Shown one piece after another: positions 14,191-14,343 of a DNA stretch of 14,343 nt. The DNA comes from CAYMKE01 sp964390955 (GTDB taxonomy: Bacteria; Bacteroidota; Bacteroidia; Bacteroidales; JBBRXJ01): positions 1-14,343 of the forward strand of contig CAYMKE010000061.1 of the NCBI GenBank assembly GCA_964390955.1. The letters are read 5' to 3'. Made by a program: the position numbers and the translations under genes. Each line of letters begins with the position of its first letter. Position 1 is the first letter of the stretch. The notes beneath the pieces were generated by a model. It did not search any database and was not told the origin of the DNA. It worked only from the letters and a program-made list of their open reading frames with translations.

Positions 14191-14340
14191 ATGGAAAGAA
14201 AACCAATCCATATTTTTGTAATATGCAGTATATCCGTCTTCTCAGATGAAGATGAAGCCAGGGATGAAATAGAACCGGATAATTATGTTAACATTAGGAA
14301 ATTAGATGATGATAAATATTATTTGGCAGAATTAAACTAA
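14191..14340 (+). CDS. Possible small acidic protein (49 codons), doubtful
   Basis: ATG at 14191 opens 49 codons ending at TAA (14338-14340). The product begins MERKPIHIFVICSISVFSDE and is rich in D/E toward the middle and end, ending in 'YYLAELN'. It resembles no family I know. An AGGAG at 14175-14179, 11 nt before the ATG, could be a ribosome-binding site; this is notable because most genes here lack one. An in-frame TAG at 14182-14184 rules out a longer upstream start. At this length an open frame arises easily by chance, so coding status is unproven. It ends three bases before the window edge, so its neighbour is unseen. Confidence 0.3.
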   Translation: MERKPIHIFVICSISVFSDEDEARDEIEPDNYVNIRKLDDDKYYLAELN

Positions 14341-14343
14341 ATA

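Overview
The window reads as chromosomal DNA from a member of the Bacteroidota. The reasons are an AT-rich composition, promoters of the TTTG / TAnnTTTG type, almost no Shine-Dalgarno sequences, the pyrG-yidC pair, DUF1573 and DUF349 proteins, and two large envelope proteins built as TPR + PD40 propeller + carboxypeptidase-regulatory-like domain + OmpA C-terminus. I cannot assign a genus.

Layout. Positions 1-63 hold one copy of a dispersed intergenic repeat. Next come three minus-strand genes read right to left: an OmpA-family protein (1934-3994), an isochorismatase-family hydrolase (1284-1826) and a three-domain DUF1573 exported protein (70-1161). A divergent promoter region (3995-4240) leads into a tight plus-strand pair: dapD (lysine / peptidoglycan precursor synthesis) and a YrdC-type threonylcarbamoyl-AMP synthase (tRNA t6A). 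A second copy of the repeat lies in the convergent gap and runs into the end of the next minus-strand unit, queE (7706-8329) followed 13 nt later by a second OmpA-family protein that is a lipoprotein (5752-7692). From 8483 the plus strand carries a five-repeat DUF349 protein, pyrG (GTG start) and yidC. The last 344 nt contain a region rich in inverted repeats and one doubtful 49-codon ORF.

How it fits together. Most genes are housekeeping or envelope functions: cell-wall precursor (DapD), membrane-protein insertion (YidC), peptidoglycan-anchored outer-membrane proteins (two OmpA types), tRNA modification (QueE, TsaC) and CTP supply (PyrG). I see no phage, insertion sequence, CRISPR, toxin-antitoxin or defence gene. 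The least explained items are the repeat family, which sits just downstream of three minus-strand envelope/exported genes in one orientation; the match of both OmpA proteins to the architecture known for the type IX secretion protein PorE; and the structured 3' end of the window. I did not find a convincing new multi-gene system.
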